Shown here in pieces: positions 1 to 7,947 of a stretch of 60,433 nt of DNA (positions within the stretch are counted from its first letter, which is position 1; each line of letters opens with the position of its first letter). A program made the position numbers and the translations under genes. The notes beneath the pieces were generated by a model. The model was not told where the DNA came from. It did no database searches and was given only the letters and a program-made list of their open reading frames with translations. Source of the DNA: an uncultured bacterium (GTDB lineage Bacteria; Planctomycetota; UBA1135; GCA-002686595); NCBI GenBank assembly GCA_905480285.1, contig CAJQPT010000027.1, forward strand, positions 1 through 60,433, given 5' to 3'.

Positions 1-377
1 ACGGCGATCCCCAGCGGCGCGGTGAGGTCGGGGTCCTGGACGAAGACCTTGGACGCGTCGCAGACCCCGTCGCCGTCGGTGTCCTCCAGGATCACGACCC
101 GGTCGCCCCCGTCGAAGTGCTTGCCGGGGTTGCGCCCCCCCCACTGGCGGTAGTTCACCGCCTCGGTGACCCACACGCGCCCCCGGGCGTCCACGTCCAT
201 GGCCGTCGGGTTGAAGAGCGAGGGAGACTCCGCCCAGAGGGTGGCGTCCAGGCCCTCGGGCACCTCGAAGGAGCCCAGCAGCGAGTCGCCAGGGGAGGCG
301 TCCTGCGCGAGGAGCGGCGCTGCGAGGAGGAGTCCGGCGGGGAGGAGCGAGGCGGCGCGACGGGGGAAGGGGAGCAT
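1..377 (-). CDS. PVC-type membrane-bound dehydrogenase, N-terminal fragment
   Basis: This frame is open at the left edge of the window; only the first 125 residues are visible. The protein starts with an arginine-containing n-region and a hydrophobic stretch ending in LLAQD, which looks like a Sec signal peptide, so it should act outside the cytoplasm. After it come the diagnostic stretches FEVPEGLDATLWAESP, TAMDVDARGRVWVTEAVNYR and RVVILEDTDGDGVCD. These are the opening blades of the beta-propeller 'putative membrane-bound dehydrogenase' domain that is greatly expanded in Planctomycetes and Verrucomicrobia and is often followed by HEAT and cytochrome c domains. Those later domains lie outside the window. 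The substrate is unknown for most of the family. The start at 377 is the only ATG ahead of the signal peptide. It is a good lineage marker. Confidence 0.85.
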   Translation of the reverse strand, partial: MLPFPRRAASLLPAGLLLAAPLLAQDASPGDSLLGSFEVPEGLDATLWAESPSLFNPTAMDVDARGRVWVTEAVNYRQWGGRNPGKHFDGGDRVVILEDTDGDGVCDASKVFVQDPDLTAPLGIA

Positions 378-532
378 GGGGCCAGTCTAGGGCGCGTGCA
401 GGATTCTGCGCGCAGGTGAAGGCGCGCCCGCCTGGCCGGCGTGGGTCTCTCCCCGGTTCGCGGCCGCCCCTGGGGGTCGGGTCGCCGCTCCCCTGTCGGA
501 GCGGCCCGTCGACCGGTGGACCGCGGCGCCCC

Positions 533-1045
533 CTAGCTGGCGCCGCTGATCGCGGCGCCGTGTTCGCGGCGCCACATCAGGAGCACCAGGGACACCACGA
601 AGACCCTGAAGACCAGCGGCAGGTCCTCGGGGAGGTCGGCCTCGGCTCGCTGACTCCACCACGACGTACGCTCGATCCGCCCGAGCACCCGCGAGCCCTG
701 ACGGAGCACGTAGGCTCGGCTCCACATGCTCTCCACCGCGACCGTGAAGCGCTCACGGCCGTGCTTCAGCTCGAAGGAGCGCTTGAACATGCTCGGCTTG
801 TGCGCGCGGAGGAGCACGCTGCCATTGCACTCGAGCAGAAAGGCCCCGCCCGACCAGTGCTGCCGCTTGAGCTCGTATTGGTCCCCGTCGAGCTTGAAGA
901 AGCAGCCCTCCCTGAACCCACCGGGAGAGAGCGTGAACCGGGTCTGGGTGGACGGTTCGGTCACCTCGAAGGAGGTTCTCCACCAGCTCTTGGGACGGAT
1001 CAACAGCATGTCTGGGGAGGTTCTACTGAGCCCGCCTATCGGCAT
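533..1045 (-). CDS. Small beta-rich protein with C-terminal membrane segment, possible LURP-one-like fold
   Basis: 170 residues with no motif I can name with confidence. The body (about residues 18-120) is rich in aromatic and alternating hydrophobic/charged residues that suggest beta strands. It includes WWRTSFEV, FLLECNGSVLLRAHK and RFTVAVESMWSRAYVL, which loosely resembles tubby/LURP-one-type barrels. Residues about 143-157 (LPLVFRVFVVSLVLLMW) form one hydrophobic segment followed by RR, so the protein may be tail-anchored. I kept the ATG at 1045 because GGGGAG lies just upstream; the alternative ATG at 1009 has no such site. It is divergent from the VOC gene to its right and codirectional with the dehydrogenase fragment. 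Function unknown. Confidence 0.6.
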   Translation of the reverse strand: MPIGGLSRTSPDMLLIRPKSWWRTSFEVTEPSTQTRFTLSPGGFREGCFFKLDGDQYELKRQHWSGGAFLLECNGSVLLRAHKPSMFKRSFELKHGRERFTVAVESMWSRAYVLRQGSRVLGRIERTSWWSQRAEADLPEDLPLVFRVFVVSLVLLMWRREHGAAISGAS

Positions 1046-1149
1046 TCACTCCCCGGACGGAGAATCTGGAGCCCCCGTCCGCACGGGCCCCCTCGTCCGC
1101 ACGGCCCCCCCCACGGCCCCTCGCTGGCCGCCCCTTGCCCCCTCCTGCC

Positions 1150-1605
1150 ATGATCATTCCCAACCTCCTCGTCGCCGACATGGACGGCTCCATCGCCTTC
1201 TATCGGGACCTCTTGGGCATGGAGGTCACCATGTCCGTGGACGCCGACCAGGGCTACTCCGAGGGCGAGCTGCGCCCAGGCTCGGTCTTCGCGGGCCTCC
1301 AGTGGCAGGGGGCCCAGATCATGCTCCAGACGCGGGCGAGCCTCGCGGCCGAGCTGACCGAGGTGGAGGTCGGCGCGCCGGGGGGCGTCTGGGGCACGGT
1401 GTTCATCCGCGGCTATGACCCGCAGACGATCCTCGACCGTGTGCCGGCCGAGGCCAGGGTCAAGGGGCCAGAGACCACCTGGTACGGCATGCGGGAGCTG
1501 ACCCTCCAGGACCCCGACGGGCACCTCGTGACCCTCGCCATGCCTGCGGGCGGAGCGAGCGAAGGAGCCGCGGCAGAGCCCGCCGATGGAGCCGCGGGCG
1601 CCTGA
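1150..1605 (+). CDS. VOC superfamily (glyoxalase/bleomycin-resistance-like) protein
   Basis: 151 residues covering one glyoxalase-type beta-alpha-beta-beta-beta repeat pair. The opening IIPNLLVADMDGSIAFYRDL and the later LTLQDPDGHLVTLAMP are the usual first strand/helix and last strand of VOC proteins. The acidic residue in PDG-H-like positions could serve as a metal ligand, but the exact metal site cannot be assigned by eye. Members of this superfamily include glyoxalase I, extradiol dioxygenases and antibiotic-binding proteins, and the substrate cannot be told from sequence. I chose the ATG at 1150, which directly begins the first strand, over the TTG at 1135. The tail is alanine-rich low complexity. 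It lies 17 bp upstream of the secreted hydrolase gene and may be cotranscribed with it. Confidence 0.8.
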   Translation: MIIPNLLVADMDGSIAFYRDLLGMEVTMSVDADQGYSEGELRPGSVFAGLQWQGAQIMLQTRASLAAELTEVEVGAPGGVWGTVFIRGYDPQTILDRVPAEARVKGPETTWYGMRELTLQDPDGHLVTLAMPAGGASEGAAAEPADGAAGA

Positions 1606-1622
1606 GCCGTTAAGCTCGTCCC

Positions 1623-3086
1623 ATGCTCGCCACCCTCAGCCTCCTCTCCGCCATCGCTTCCCCCCTCCCCCCGGCCCCCGAGCCTCACCAGGTGACCGCT
1701 GCGGTCGCGGATCTGTACGCCGCGGACAAGGTCCAGGTCGACGGCCTCACCATCCCCTTCCGGCTCATGAGCCCGGCGAAGGTCGAGGAGGGGAAGCGCT
1801 ATCCCGTGGTGCTGTTCCTCCACGGCGCCGGCGAGCGGGGCGACGACAACACCACCCAGCTCAAGTACCTGCCGGAGTGGATGGCCTCGGACGAGCGACG
1901 CGCGTCCATGCCCTGCTTCCTGATCGCCCCCCAGTGCCCGACGGACCGCAAGTGGTCCGATGACGCCTGGGGTGAAGTGACCTCGAGCCCGCTCAGCGCG
2001 GAGCCCACCGGGCCCATGCGCGGCGCCATCGAGGCCCTCTGCCGGGTGGTGGCCGAGCATCCGGTCGACCTCGACCGCATCTACCTCACGGGCCTCTCCA
2101 TGGGCGGGTACGGCACCTTTGACCTGGCCACCCGCCACGCCGACTGGTTCGCGGCCGCCGCGCCTATCTGCGGCGGCGGGGACGAGACCCAGGCCGACCG
2201 CCTCGCCGGGCTGCCACTCTCCATCTGGCACGGTGACCGTGACGACGCGGTCCCGGTCGCCCGGAGCCGCGCGATGGTCACGGCGCTGTGGGCCCTCGAC
2301 CAGAGCCCGGTCTACCGCGAGCTGCCGGGCATGGGACACAACGCGTGGGACGTGGCCTATCGGCCGGGCGGCTGCCTGGAGTGGCTCTTCGAGCAGCGCC
2401 GGGATCCCGCGCGCCGCCTCGACGCCGTGGCGCGCCTGATGGCGAAGAGCCTCGACCCGAAGGAGCGCGTCGCCTTCCTGGGCGACTCCATCACCCAGGC
2501 GGGCAACAACCCCGGCGGGTACGTGGACCGACTCCGCGCCGCGATCAAGGAGGTGCACACGGACGCCGTGGTCATCCCCGCCGGCATCAGCGGGCACAAG
2601 GTCCCTGACCTGCTCGCCAGGGAGGAGCGCGACGTGCGCGCCAAGGGCGCGACGATCATCTTCACCTACATCGGCATCAACGACGTGTGGCACTCCCAGT
2701 CCGGGCGCGGCACGCCCCTCGAGGAGTACACCGCCGGCCTCGAGACCCTCACCTCCACCTTCGAGGAGGAGCTGGGCGCGGTGAACATCGTGGCCACCCC
2801 CACCCTCATCGGCGAGCGGCCTGAGGGCGACAACGACCTGGACGCCATGCTGGCCGGACACGTGGCGGCGGCCCGCGCGGCGGGCCAGGTCGAGGGGCGC
2901 ACCCCATGCGATCTGCACGCCGCCTTCCGCGATCACGACCGCATCTTCAACGCCGCCGGCGAGGCCCGGGGCTGCCTCACCACCGACGGCGTCCACCTGA
3001 ACCCTGCGGGCAACATCCTCGTGGCCACCGAGGCTGCCATCGCCATCCGCCGCGCCGCGCTCGCGCGGGCGAGCGCGGGCCGCTGA
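1623..3086 (+). CDS. Secreted two-domain esterase: alpha/beta hydrolase fused to SGNH hydrolase
   Basis: 487 residues with a short, weak signal peptide (MLATLSLLSAIASPLPPA). Residues about 35-262 are an alpha/beta hydrolase of the phospholipase/dienelactone-hydrolase-like type: FLHGAGERG supplies the oxyanion region, GLSMGG the nucleophile Ser159, HGDRDD an acid around Asp205-208, and GMGHNAW His239. Residues about 281-480 are an SGNH/GDSL hydrolase: FLGDSITQ (Ser289), GISG (about 322-325), GIND (Asn353) and TDGVHLNPAG (Asp456/His458). Both domains have complete catalytic sets, so the protein should have two active sites. Such pairings are found in carbohydrate de-acetylation and plant-polymer breakdown; that substrate class is inference. 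A hairpin after the stop likely ends transcription. Confidence 0.88.
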   Translation: MLATLSLLSAIASPLPPAPEPHQVTAAVADLYAADKVQVDGLTIPFRLMSPAKVEEGKRYPVVLFLHGAGERGDDNTTQLKYLPEWMASDERRASMPCFLIAPQCPTDRKWSDDAWGEVTSSPLSAEPTGPMRGAIEALCRVVAEHPVDLDRIYLTGLSMGGYGTFDLATRHADWFAAAAPICGGGDETQADRLAGLPLSIWHGDRDDAVPVARSRAMVTALWALDQSPVYRELPGMGHNAWDVAYRPGGCLEWLFEQRRDPARRLDAVARLMAKSLDPKERVAFLGDSITQAGNNPGGYVDRLRAAIKEVHTDAVVIPAGISGHKVPDLLAREERDVRAKGATIIFTYIGINDVWHSQSGRGTPLEEYTAGLETLTSTFEEELGAVNIVATPTLIGERPEGDNDLDAMLAGHVAAARAAGQVEGRTPCDLHAAFRDHDRIFNAAGEARGCLTTDGVHLNPAGNILVATEAAIAIRRAALARASAGR

Positions 3087-3100
3087 CGGCTCGCGGGCAT

Positions 3101-3124
3101 GGAGCGGGCCTGAATGGCCCCTCC
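3101..3124. terminator. Hairpin between convergent hydrolase and aldehyde dehydrogenase genes
   Basis: GGAGCGGGCC and GGCCCCTCC flank the short loop TGAAT, with one bulged base. It sits between two convergent stop codons, where a shared intrinsic terminator is expected. There is no clear T tract, so the call is tentative. Confidence 0.45.
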
Positions 3125-3140
3125 ACGTGATGTCGCCGGG

Positions 3141-4688
3141 TCACTCGGTCGAGTCCGTCGGGCCGAAGTGGCCGGCGACGAAGCTCTTGAAGCCCTGGAC
3201 TGCGGTGCGCTGGGTGTAGAACTCGAGGCCGCGGAGGGCGCCGAGCTCTTCGCCGCCGCCCGCACGGCCGGGGCCGCCGTGGACGAGGGTCGGCAGGACC
3301 ATGCCCGGGGGCAGGGCCTGCTCGGCCATGCGCTCCGAGCCCATCCAGATGCGACCGTGGTAGGGCGCGGCGTCCACCACGAAGCGCTCCCCCCAGGCGT
3401 CCTCCGCGAAGTAGGCGCTGACCACCAGGCCGCCGCCGCCCCGATTGACCAGCTCGGCCGCGCGCTCGGCGGTGCCGTCGTAGGGGATCAGCGTGAAGAC
3501 CGGGCCGAACACCTCGAGCTCGTGGAGCACGTCCTGGTCCGCGTCCCTGGCGCGCAGGATCGTGGGCGAGACGAAGCAGCCCTCGCGGGGCGACTCGGCG
3601 CCACCGTGGACGATCTCCGCGGCCTCGGAGAGCCGCCCGATGCCGGCCTGCACGTCCGCGAGCTGGGCGCTGTGGGCCACGGGGCCCAGGCGCGTGGTCT
3701 TCTCCTGGGGCTCCCCCATGGGGTAGCGGGCGAGCTCGGCGATGAGGTCCGCCTGGACCTCGTCCATGCGATCCTCGGGCACGAAGACGCGGCGCACCGC
3801 GGTGCACTTCTGGCCGGCCTTCTGGCACATGTCGAGGACCACGTTGCCCACGAACAGGCCGTAGGTCTCCGAGGAGGCGTCCACGTCGGGGGCGAGCACC
3901 GCCGCGTTGATGGAGTCCGCCTCGATGTTCACGCGCACGTTGTTCGCGGTCAGGTTCGGGTTGCCGCGGATGATCCGCCCCGTGGCCGCGGAGCCGGTGA
4001 AGGCCACGCAGTCCTGACCGTCCAGGTGATCCAGCAGGTCCCCGGCGCTGCCGCAGATGAACTGGAAGGCACCCTCCGGCACGAGGCCGGATTCGACCAC
4101 GACCTGGGCGATCCGCCAGGCCATGAGCGACGTGGCGGCGCCCGGCTTCTCGATCACGGGCACGCCGGCGAGCAGCGCGCAGGCCGCCTTCTCCATCATC
4201 CCCCACGCGGGGAAGTTGAAGGCGTTGATGTGCACGGCGGCGCCGCGGCGGGGCACGCGGATGTGCTGTCCCCAGAAGCGCGCGGTGCGGCCGAGCTGCA
4301 GGCCGTCGCCGTCCGGGAGGAACGGACGGTCCCCGAGCCGCTTGCCGAAGGAGGCGTAGGCCGCGAGGGTCCCGGTCGCGCCGTCCACGTCGAACTTGGC
4401 GTCGCCGCGCGTGTTGCCGCCGTTGACCGCGCCCATATCGATGAGCTCCTCTCGGATCTCATGGATGGCGGCGGAGAGGCCCTTCAGCATGGCCGCGCGC
4501 TCGGCGAAGGTCATGGCCCGCAGGGCGGGGCCCCCGACCTCGCGGGCGTGCCGGACGACGGCGCCGAAGTCGACGCCCTCGGTGCTGCACGTGGCGACTT
4601 GCTCGCCGGTGGTCGGGTTCTCGAGGGTCGAGCCTTGGCCCGATCCGGCCATCCACTGGCCGACGACGTAACTCTGGAGGGTCTGCAT
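3141..4688 (-). CDS. PaaZ/BoxD-type aldehyde dehydrogenase (acyl-CoA semialdehyde dehydrogenase)
   Basis: 515 residues matching the aldehyde dehydrogenase half of PaaZ and the stand-alone BoxD (3,4-dehydroadipyl-CoA semialdehyde dehydrogenase). Conserved features are SYVVGQWMAGSG at the N-terminus, PALRAMTFAERAAMLK, INAFNFPAWGM (Asn157), ICGSAGDLLDHLDGQD, FTGSAATG, NIEADSINAAVL (Glu256), AGQKCTAVRR (catalytic Cys295) and the C-terminal VHGGPGRAGGGEELG and QRTAVQG. The C-terminal MaoC-like hydratase domain of PaaZ is absent. The reaction is NAD(P)-dependent oxidation of a CoA-linked semialdehyde from ring-opened aromatic or similar acids; the exact substrate is inference. It is divergent from a dienoyl-CoA-reductase-like SDR across 95 bp, suggesting shared control in acyl-CoA breakdown. 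Confidence 0.87.
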   Translation of the reverse strand: MQTLQSYVVGQWMAGSGQGSTLENPTTGEQVATCSTEGVDFGAVVRHAREVGGPALRAMTFAERAAMLKGLSAAIHEIREELIDMGAVNGGNTRGDAKFDVDGATGTLAAYASFGKRLGDRPFLPDGDGLQLGRTARFWGQHIRVPRRGAAVHINAFNFPAWGMMEKAACALLAGVPVIEKPGAATSLMAWRIAQVVVESGLVPEGAFQFICGSAGDLLDHLDGQDCVAFTGSAATGRIIRGNPNLTANNVRVNIEADSINAAVLAPDVDASSETYGLFVGNVVLDMCQKAGQKCTAVRRVFVPEDRMDEVQADLIAELARYPMGEPQEKTTRLGPVAHSAQLADVQAGIGRLSEAAEIVHGGAESPREGCFVSPTILRARDADQDVLHELEVFGPVFTLIPYDGTAERAAELVNRGGGGLVVSAYFAEDAWGERFVVDAAPYHGRIWMGSERMAEQALPPGMVLPTLVHGGPGRAGGGEELGALRGLEFYTQRTAVQGFKSFVAGHFGPTDSTE

Positions 4689-4783
4689 GCTGCCTGGGGT
4701 GAGGTCTGGGCCCGGGTTCGGGCCGAAGACGATATCCGATCCCGGCCCGGATTAGGTCCGCCGCGCCCGCTACCCTCGGGACA

Positions 4784-5686
4784 ATGAGCAGTGAGGATTC
4801 CAGAGGGGCCGCGGACGCGGCCAGCACCGCCGGTGGGCACCTGCCCCCTGGCTCCTTCGAGGGCAAGACCGTCGTGGTCACCGGCGGCGGGACCGGACTC
4901 GGGCTCGACATCAGCCGGGGCTTCGCCAGCCTGGGGGCCACCGTGGTGATCCCCTCCCGGTCCCCTGACAACCAGGCTGCGTTCCTGGAGGAGGCTGCCG
5001 AGCGCGGCTGGAAGGCCGCCGGGCGCCAGGTGGACGTCCGGGAAGCGTCGGACGTGCGCCGGCTGGCCGACTCCATCAAAGACGAGTTCGGCCCCGTGGA
5101 TGTCCTCATCAACAACGCGGCGGGCAACTTCGTGTGCCCCGCGGAGCGCATGAGCTCCAACGCCTGGCGCGCCGTGCTCGGGATCGTCCTCGACGGGACC
5201 TTCTACTGCTCGAAGGAGTTCGGCAAGCACATGATGCAGCCCGGCGCGGAGGACGCTCCCCGCGGCGGCTCCATCGTCAACATCATCGCCACCTATGCCT
5301 GGACCGGCATGGCCGGTGTGGTCCACAGCGCCAGCGCCAAGGCGGGCGTGCTCGCCATGAGCAAGACCCTCGCGGTCGAGTGGGCGCGCTACGGGATCCG
5401 CAACAACTGCGTCGCTCCGGGCCCCTTCGAGTCCGACGGCGCGAAGCAGAACCTGTGGCCAAGCGACGACGTGGAGCAGCGCATCCGCGAGTCGGTCCCC
5501 CTCCAGCGCTTCGCCGATCGCCGGGAGGTCGCCGCCCAGGTGCTCTGGCTCGCGAGCGAGGCCGCGGCCTATGTGACCGGCGCGAACATCACCATCGACG
5601 GCGGCATGAGCCTGGGAGCGGGGCGCATGTGGGAGCCGGGCCAGCGCCTCGAGCGGCGACGACGCCCCGGGGCGGCCCCCTCATGA
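4784..5686 (+). CDS. SDR oxidoreductase of the 2,4-dienoyl-CoA reductase type
   Basis: 300 residues. The Rossmann nucleotide-binding motif TGGGTGLG lies at about residues 33-40. NNAAGNF (110-116) is the catalytic-Asn region. Where classical SDRs have YxxxK, this protein has HSASAKAGV, which keeps the lysine and lacks the tyrosine; that is the known pattern of mammalian-type 2,4-dienoyl-CoA reductases. VAPGPFESDGAK and the C-terminal YVTGANITIDGGMS also fit that group. The expected role is NADPH-dependent reduction of an unsaturated acyl-CoA during beta-oxidation, in the cytoplasm. Residues 1-24 are a low-complexity extension, and the last 20 residues are basic and probably disordered. The stop TGA overlaps the murQ start as ATGA, so the two genes are probably translationally coupled. 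Confidence 0.85.
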   Translation: MSSEDSRGAADAASTAGGHLPPGSFEGKTVVVTGGGTGLGLDISRGFASLGATVVIPSRSPDNQAAFLEEAAERGWKAAGRQVDVREASDVRRLADSIKDEFGPVDVLINNAAGNFVCPAERMSSNAWRAVLGIVLDGTFYCSKEFGKHMMQPGAEDAPRGGSIVNIIATYAWTGMAGVVHSASAKAGVLAMSKTLAVEWARYGIRNNCVAPGPFESDGAKQNLWPSDDVEQRIRESVPLQRFADRREVAAQVLWLASEAAAYVTGANITIDGGMSLGAGRMWEPGQRLERRRRPGAAPS

Positions 5687-6606
5687 GCGGGCCGTCCGGA
5701 CCGGATCGTGGACACCTCGCGACCGAGGCCGCGAATCCGCGCAGCGCGGGCCTCGAGCGGCTCGACGCTGCCGCGGCGGTCGACCTGATGGTCAGCGAGG
5801 ACCGCGCCGCGGTGGCGGCGGTCGACGGCGCCCGGGAGGACCTCGCGGCCCTCATCGAGCTCACTTCCACCCGGCTCGCCGCTGGCGGCCGCCTGATCTA
5901 CGTGGGCGCCGGGACCAGCGGCCGGCTCGCCGTGCTCGACGCCTCCGAGTGCCCCCCGACCTTCGGCGTCGACCCTGGCCTCGTCCGCGCCATCATCGCC
6001 GGCGGCGAGCGGGCCTTACGGAACGCGGTGGAGGGCGCCGAGGACGACGGGGCCGCAGGCGCGGACGCCGTGGAGGAGCTGGAGGTGACCGGCGCCGACG
6101 TCGTGGTAGGCATCACGGCGGGCGGCACGACGCCGTTCGTTCACGGCGCCCTGGGCCGGGCCCGGGACCTCGGCGCCGCCACGGGCTTCATCGCCTGCGT
6201 CCCCCGAGAGCAGCGCCCGGACGACTACGACGTCTCCATCCGGCTGCTGGTGGGTCCGGAGGTCCTGGCGGGTTCGTCACGGCTCAAGGCCGGGACCGCG
6301 ACCAAGCTGACGCTCAACGCCCTCACCACCATCACCATGTCCCGGCTCGGCAAGACGCACCAGGGGCGCATGGTGGACGTGGACACGAGCGCCAACACCA
6401 AGCTCGTGGACCGCGGCGCCCGGCTCGTCGCCGAGTTCGGCGGCGTGGACCGAGCGCGCGCCTTGGAGCTCCTCCACGAGGCCGGCGGGAGCGCCAAGGT
6501 GGCCATCCTCATGGCCGCTCGGGACCTCGACGCGCCGGCGGCGCGCCGGGAGCTAGACGCCGTTCAGGGCGTCCTCGATCGCACCCTCCCAGACCCCAAG
6601 AGCTGA
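5683..6606 (+). CDS. murQ: N-acetylmuramic acid 6-phosphate etherase
   Basis: 307 residues. MurQ removes D-lactate from MurNAc-6-phosphate to give GlcNAc-6-phosphate during cell-wall recycling. Diagnostic sequences are HLATEAANPRS at the N-terminus, the sugar-phosphate isomerase (SIS) phosphate-binding loop VGAGTSGRLAVLDASECPPT (catalytic-site Glu89), NAVEGAEDD, VVVGITAGGTTPF, LKAGTATKLTLNALTT and the C-terminal GGSAKVAILM. The length is normal. The frame is open far upstream inside the SDR gene, but the family alignment begins at the ATG at 5683, which overlaps the SDR stop. An amidase lipoprotein gene lies convergently downstream, so this stretch may be a small peptidoglycan-turnover island. 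No MurNAc transporter or kinase is in view. Confidence 0.93.
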   Translation: MSGPSGPDRGHLATEAANPRSAGLERLDAAAAVDLMVSEDRAAVAAVDGAREDLAALIELTSTRLAAGGRLIYVGAGTSGRLAVLDASECPPTFGVDPGLVRAIIAGGERALRNAVEGAEDDGAAGADAVEELEVTGADVVVGITAGGTTPFVHGALGRARDLGAATGFIACVPREQRPDDYDVSIRLLVGPEVLAGSSRLKAGTATKLTLNALTTITMSRLGKTHQGRMVDVDTSANTKLVDRGARLVAEFGGVDRARALELLHEAGGSAKVAILMAARDLDAPAARRELDAVQGVLDRTLPDPKS

Positions 6607-6610
6607 CGCG

Positions 6611-6778
6611 ATGTTCGAATCCCCGCTCCTCCTGCTGATCCTGGGCGTCGCCCTCGCGATGTTCTTCACCTGGGCGCTCGAGGTCCACAGGACCCTGCGC
6701 GAGGCCCTCCTCGAGCTGCGCCGTATGCGCGACGAGCTTGAGCTCCTCAACCGCCGCGATGGAGCCCGCCGCGGCTGA
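6611..6778 (+). CDS. 55-residue single-pass membrane protein
   Basis: A short frame starting 4 nt after the murQ stop. It encodes a strongly hydrophobic N-terminal segment (LLLLILGVALAMFFTW, residues 6-21), then an amphipathic helix with regular Leu/Arg/Glu spacing (about 24-48), then GARRG. The composition is typical of a one-pass membrane protein with a short cytoplasmic coiled coil. The last codons and the stop come from the first units of the 15-bp tandem repeat that begins at 6762, so the C-terminus appears to have been supplied by the repeat. No family is recognised. The close spacing suggests cotranscription with the SDR-murQ pair. Confidence 0.55.
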   Translation: MFESPLLLLILGVALAMFFTWALEVHRTLREALLELRRMRDELELLNRRDGARRG

Positions 6779-6860
6779 GTCCGCCGCGACTGAATCCGCC
6801 GGGACTGAGCCCGCCGCGACTGAGCCCGCCGCGACTGAGCCCGCCGCAGCTGGGTCCGCC
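6762..6860. repeat. 15-bp tandem repeat, about 6.6 copies
   Basis: Consensus GAGCCCGCCGCGACT. Units start at 6762, 6777, 6792, 6807, 6822, 6837 and 6852; the units at 6807 and 6822 are identical. The array covers the last codons of the 55-residue membrane protein and fills most of the gap before the convergent amidase gene. On the minus strand it would read Ala-Ala-Gly-Ser-Val. Confidence 0.95.
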
Positions 6861-6908
6861 ACGCCGCGGTCCAATCAGAGCCGCGGCCGAGCCAGGGCCG
6901 TCAGTCGA

Positions 6909-7904
6909 CTAGAGGCTCATCATCCGGGTCTGCACCCGGACCAGGAAGCGCTCCCAGTCGAAGGCCGGACCGGGGTCCTGCTTCTGTGCCGAGACGTGGT
7001 AGTGCCCGACGATCCCGCCGAACTCCGCCTCCTCTGCCTCGCTCATGCGGAGGGTGGAGACTCGCCCGAGGGCGTTCCGGGGCGCGTCGGCCTCCAGCTT
7101 CGGGAAGTGGCGGCAGAGGGCCGCTGAGAGCTTCACGAGCGAGTCGTACTGCTCCGGGGTGTAGTCGTACTGCTCCCGCATCTCCCCTTGAACGGAGCCC
7201 ACGATCTTGCGGCCGCGGGCGGGGCGCCCGACGAAGCCGGGCGTGAGGATCCCCAGGTTCTTGGGGTCGCCTGGAGGCGTGATCAGCGGCCCCTCCACGT
7301 CCGTGTCGTACCAGCGGCCCAGGACCTGGGCGCCGTCCGAGCTTCCCACGGGATAGGCCCCGACATTGGCGATCTCAACGCCGACCGAGCGCGAGTTCAC
7401 CTGACGCGCGTGCCAGGCCGTGTCGCGCAGGTCGAGGGTCTGATAGATCGTCCCGTCGATGTCGATCATGAAGTGCACGGAGAGCCCGCGCCGATCGTGG
7501 AGCACCTTGAAGCAGGTCTGGCTCACGCCGCACACGTCGTAGTGAATCACGAACATGTCCAGCGCCTGCTGGAGGGCGATGAAGCCGCCGGTCTCGGGAG
7601 CCACGAGCACCTCGCCCGTCCCGCGGTCCACTCGCCCCGGGGCGTAGCGCAGCTCCCCACGCTCGGGCGCGGTCACGGAGGGCGCCGGCTGCTCGAAGTG
7701 GAAGTCCGTCGAGTACGCGTTGTAGCCCACCGGATCGTCCCAGAGGATCACGGGGGCGCCCACATAGATCCTCTCGCCGCAGGCAAGGATCGACTGGTTC
7801 ACGTCGACCGTGAGCACCTCCGGCGCAAAGGTGGGCTCCTCAGAGGCACAGGCGGTCAGGGAGAGGAGCGTGAACGCGGCGGTGATGACGAGCTTGGTGG
7901 ACAT
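6909..7904 (-). CDS. N-acetylmuramoyl-L-alanine amidase (Amidase_2) lipoprotein
   Basis: 331 residues with a lipoprotein signal peptide ending in LTAC, lipidated at Cys19, so it is expected to be anchored in an envelope membrane. Residues about 115-305 form an Amidase_2/PGRP-type zinc amidase: FVIHYDVCG (His121 as first zinc ligand), LSVHFMIDIDG, TAWHARQVNSRSVGVEIAN and GIVGHYHVSAQKQDPGPAFDW (second His at 301/303 and the conserved Asp310). The activity is cleavage of the amide bond between MurNAc and L-Ala of peptidoglycan or its fragments. Cys125 and Cys131 may form a disulfide. It converges with murQ, which would process later recycling products; a functional link is inference. Confidence 0.9.
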   Translation of the reverse strand: MSTKLVITAAFTLLSLTACASEEPTFAPEVLTVDVNQSILACGERIYVGAPVILWDDPVGYNAYSTDFHFEQPAPSVTAPERGELRYAPGRVDRGTGEVLVAPETGGFIALQQALDMFVIHYDVCGVSQTCFKVLHDRRGLSVHFMIDIDGTIYQTLDLRDTAWHARQVNSRSVGVEIANVGAYPVGSSDGAQVLGRWYDTDVEGPLITPPGDPKNLGILTPGFVGRPARGRKIVGSVQGEMREQYDYTPEQYDSLVKLSAALCRHFPKLEADAPRNALGRVSTLRMSEAEEAEFGGIVGHYHVSAQKQDPGPAFDWERFLVRVQTRMMSL

Positions 7905-7947
7905 GGGGACAGACTAGCCCGCGCAGGTCAAGACGACCGAGGTTTCC

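Noticed and set aside
3114-4787. 557-codon plus-strand open frame
   Set aside because: Exact antisense of the aldehyde dehydrogenase gene, which has all catalytic motifs; the plus frame has none.
5134-5682. 183-codon N-terminal extension of murQ
   Set aside because: The extension is arginine-rich, lies wholly within the SDR gene in another frame, and the MurQ family begins at the ATG at 5683.
6738-7127. 129-codon plus-strand frame with ATEPA pentapeptides
   Set aside because: The repeat period of 15 bp keeps any frame open. The frame runs into the antisense strand of the amidase gene and has no ribosome-binding site or conserved part.
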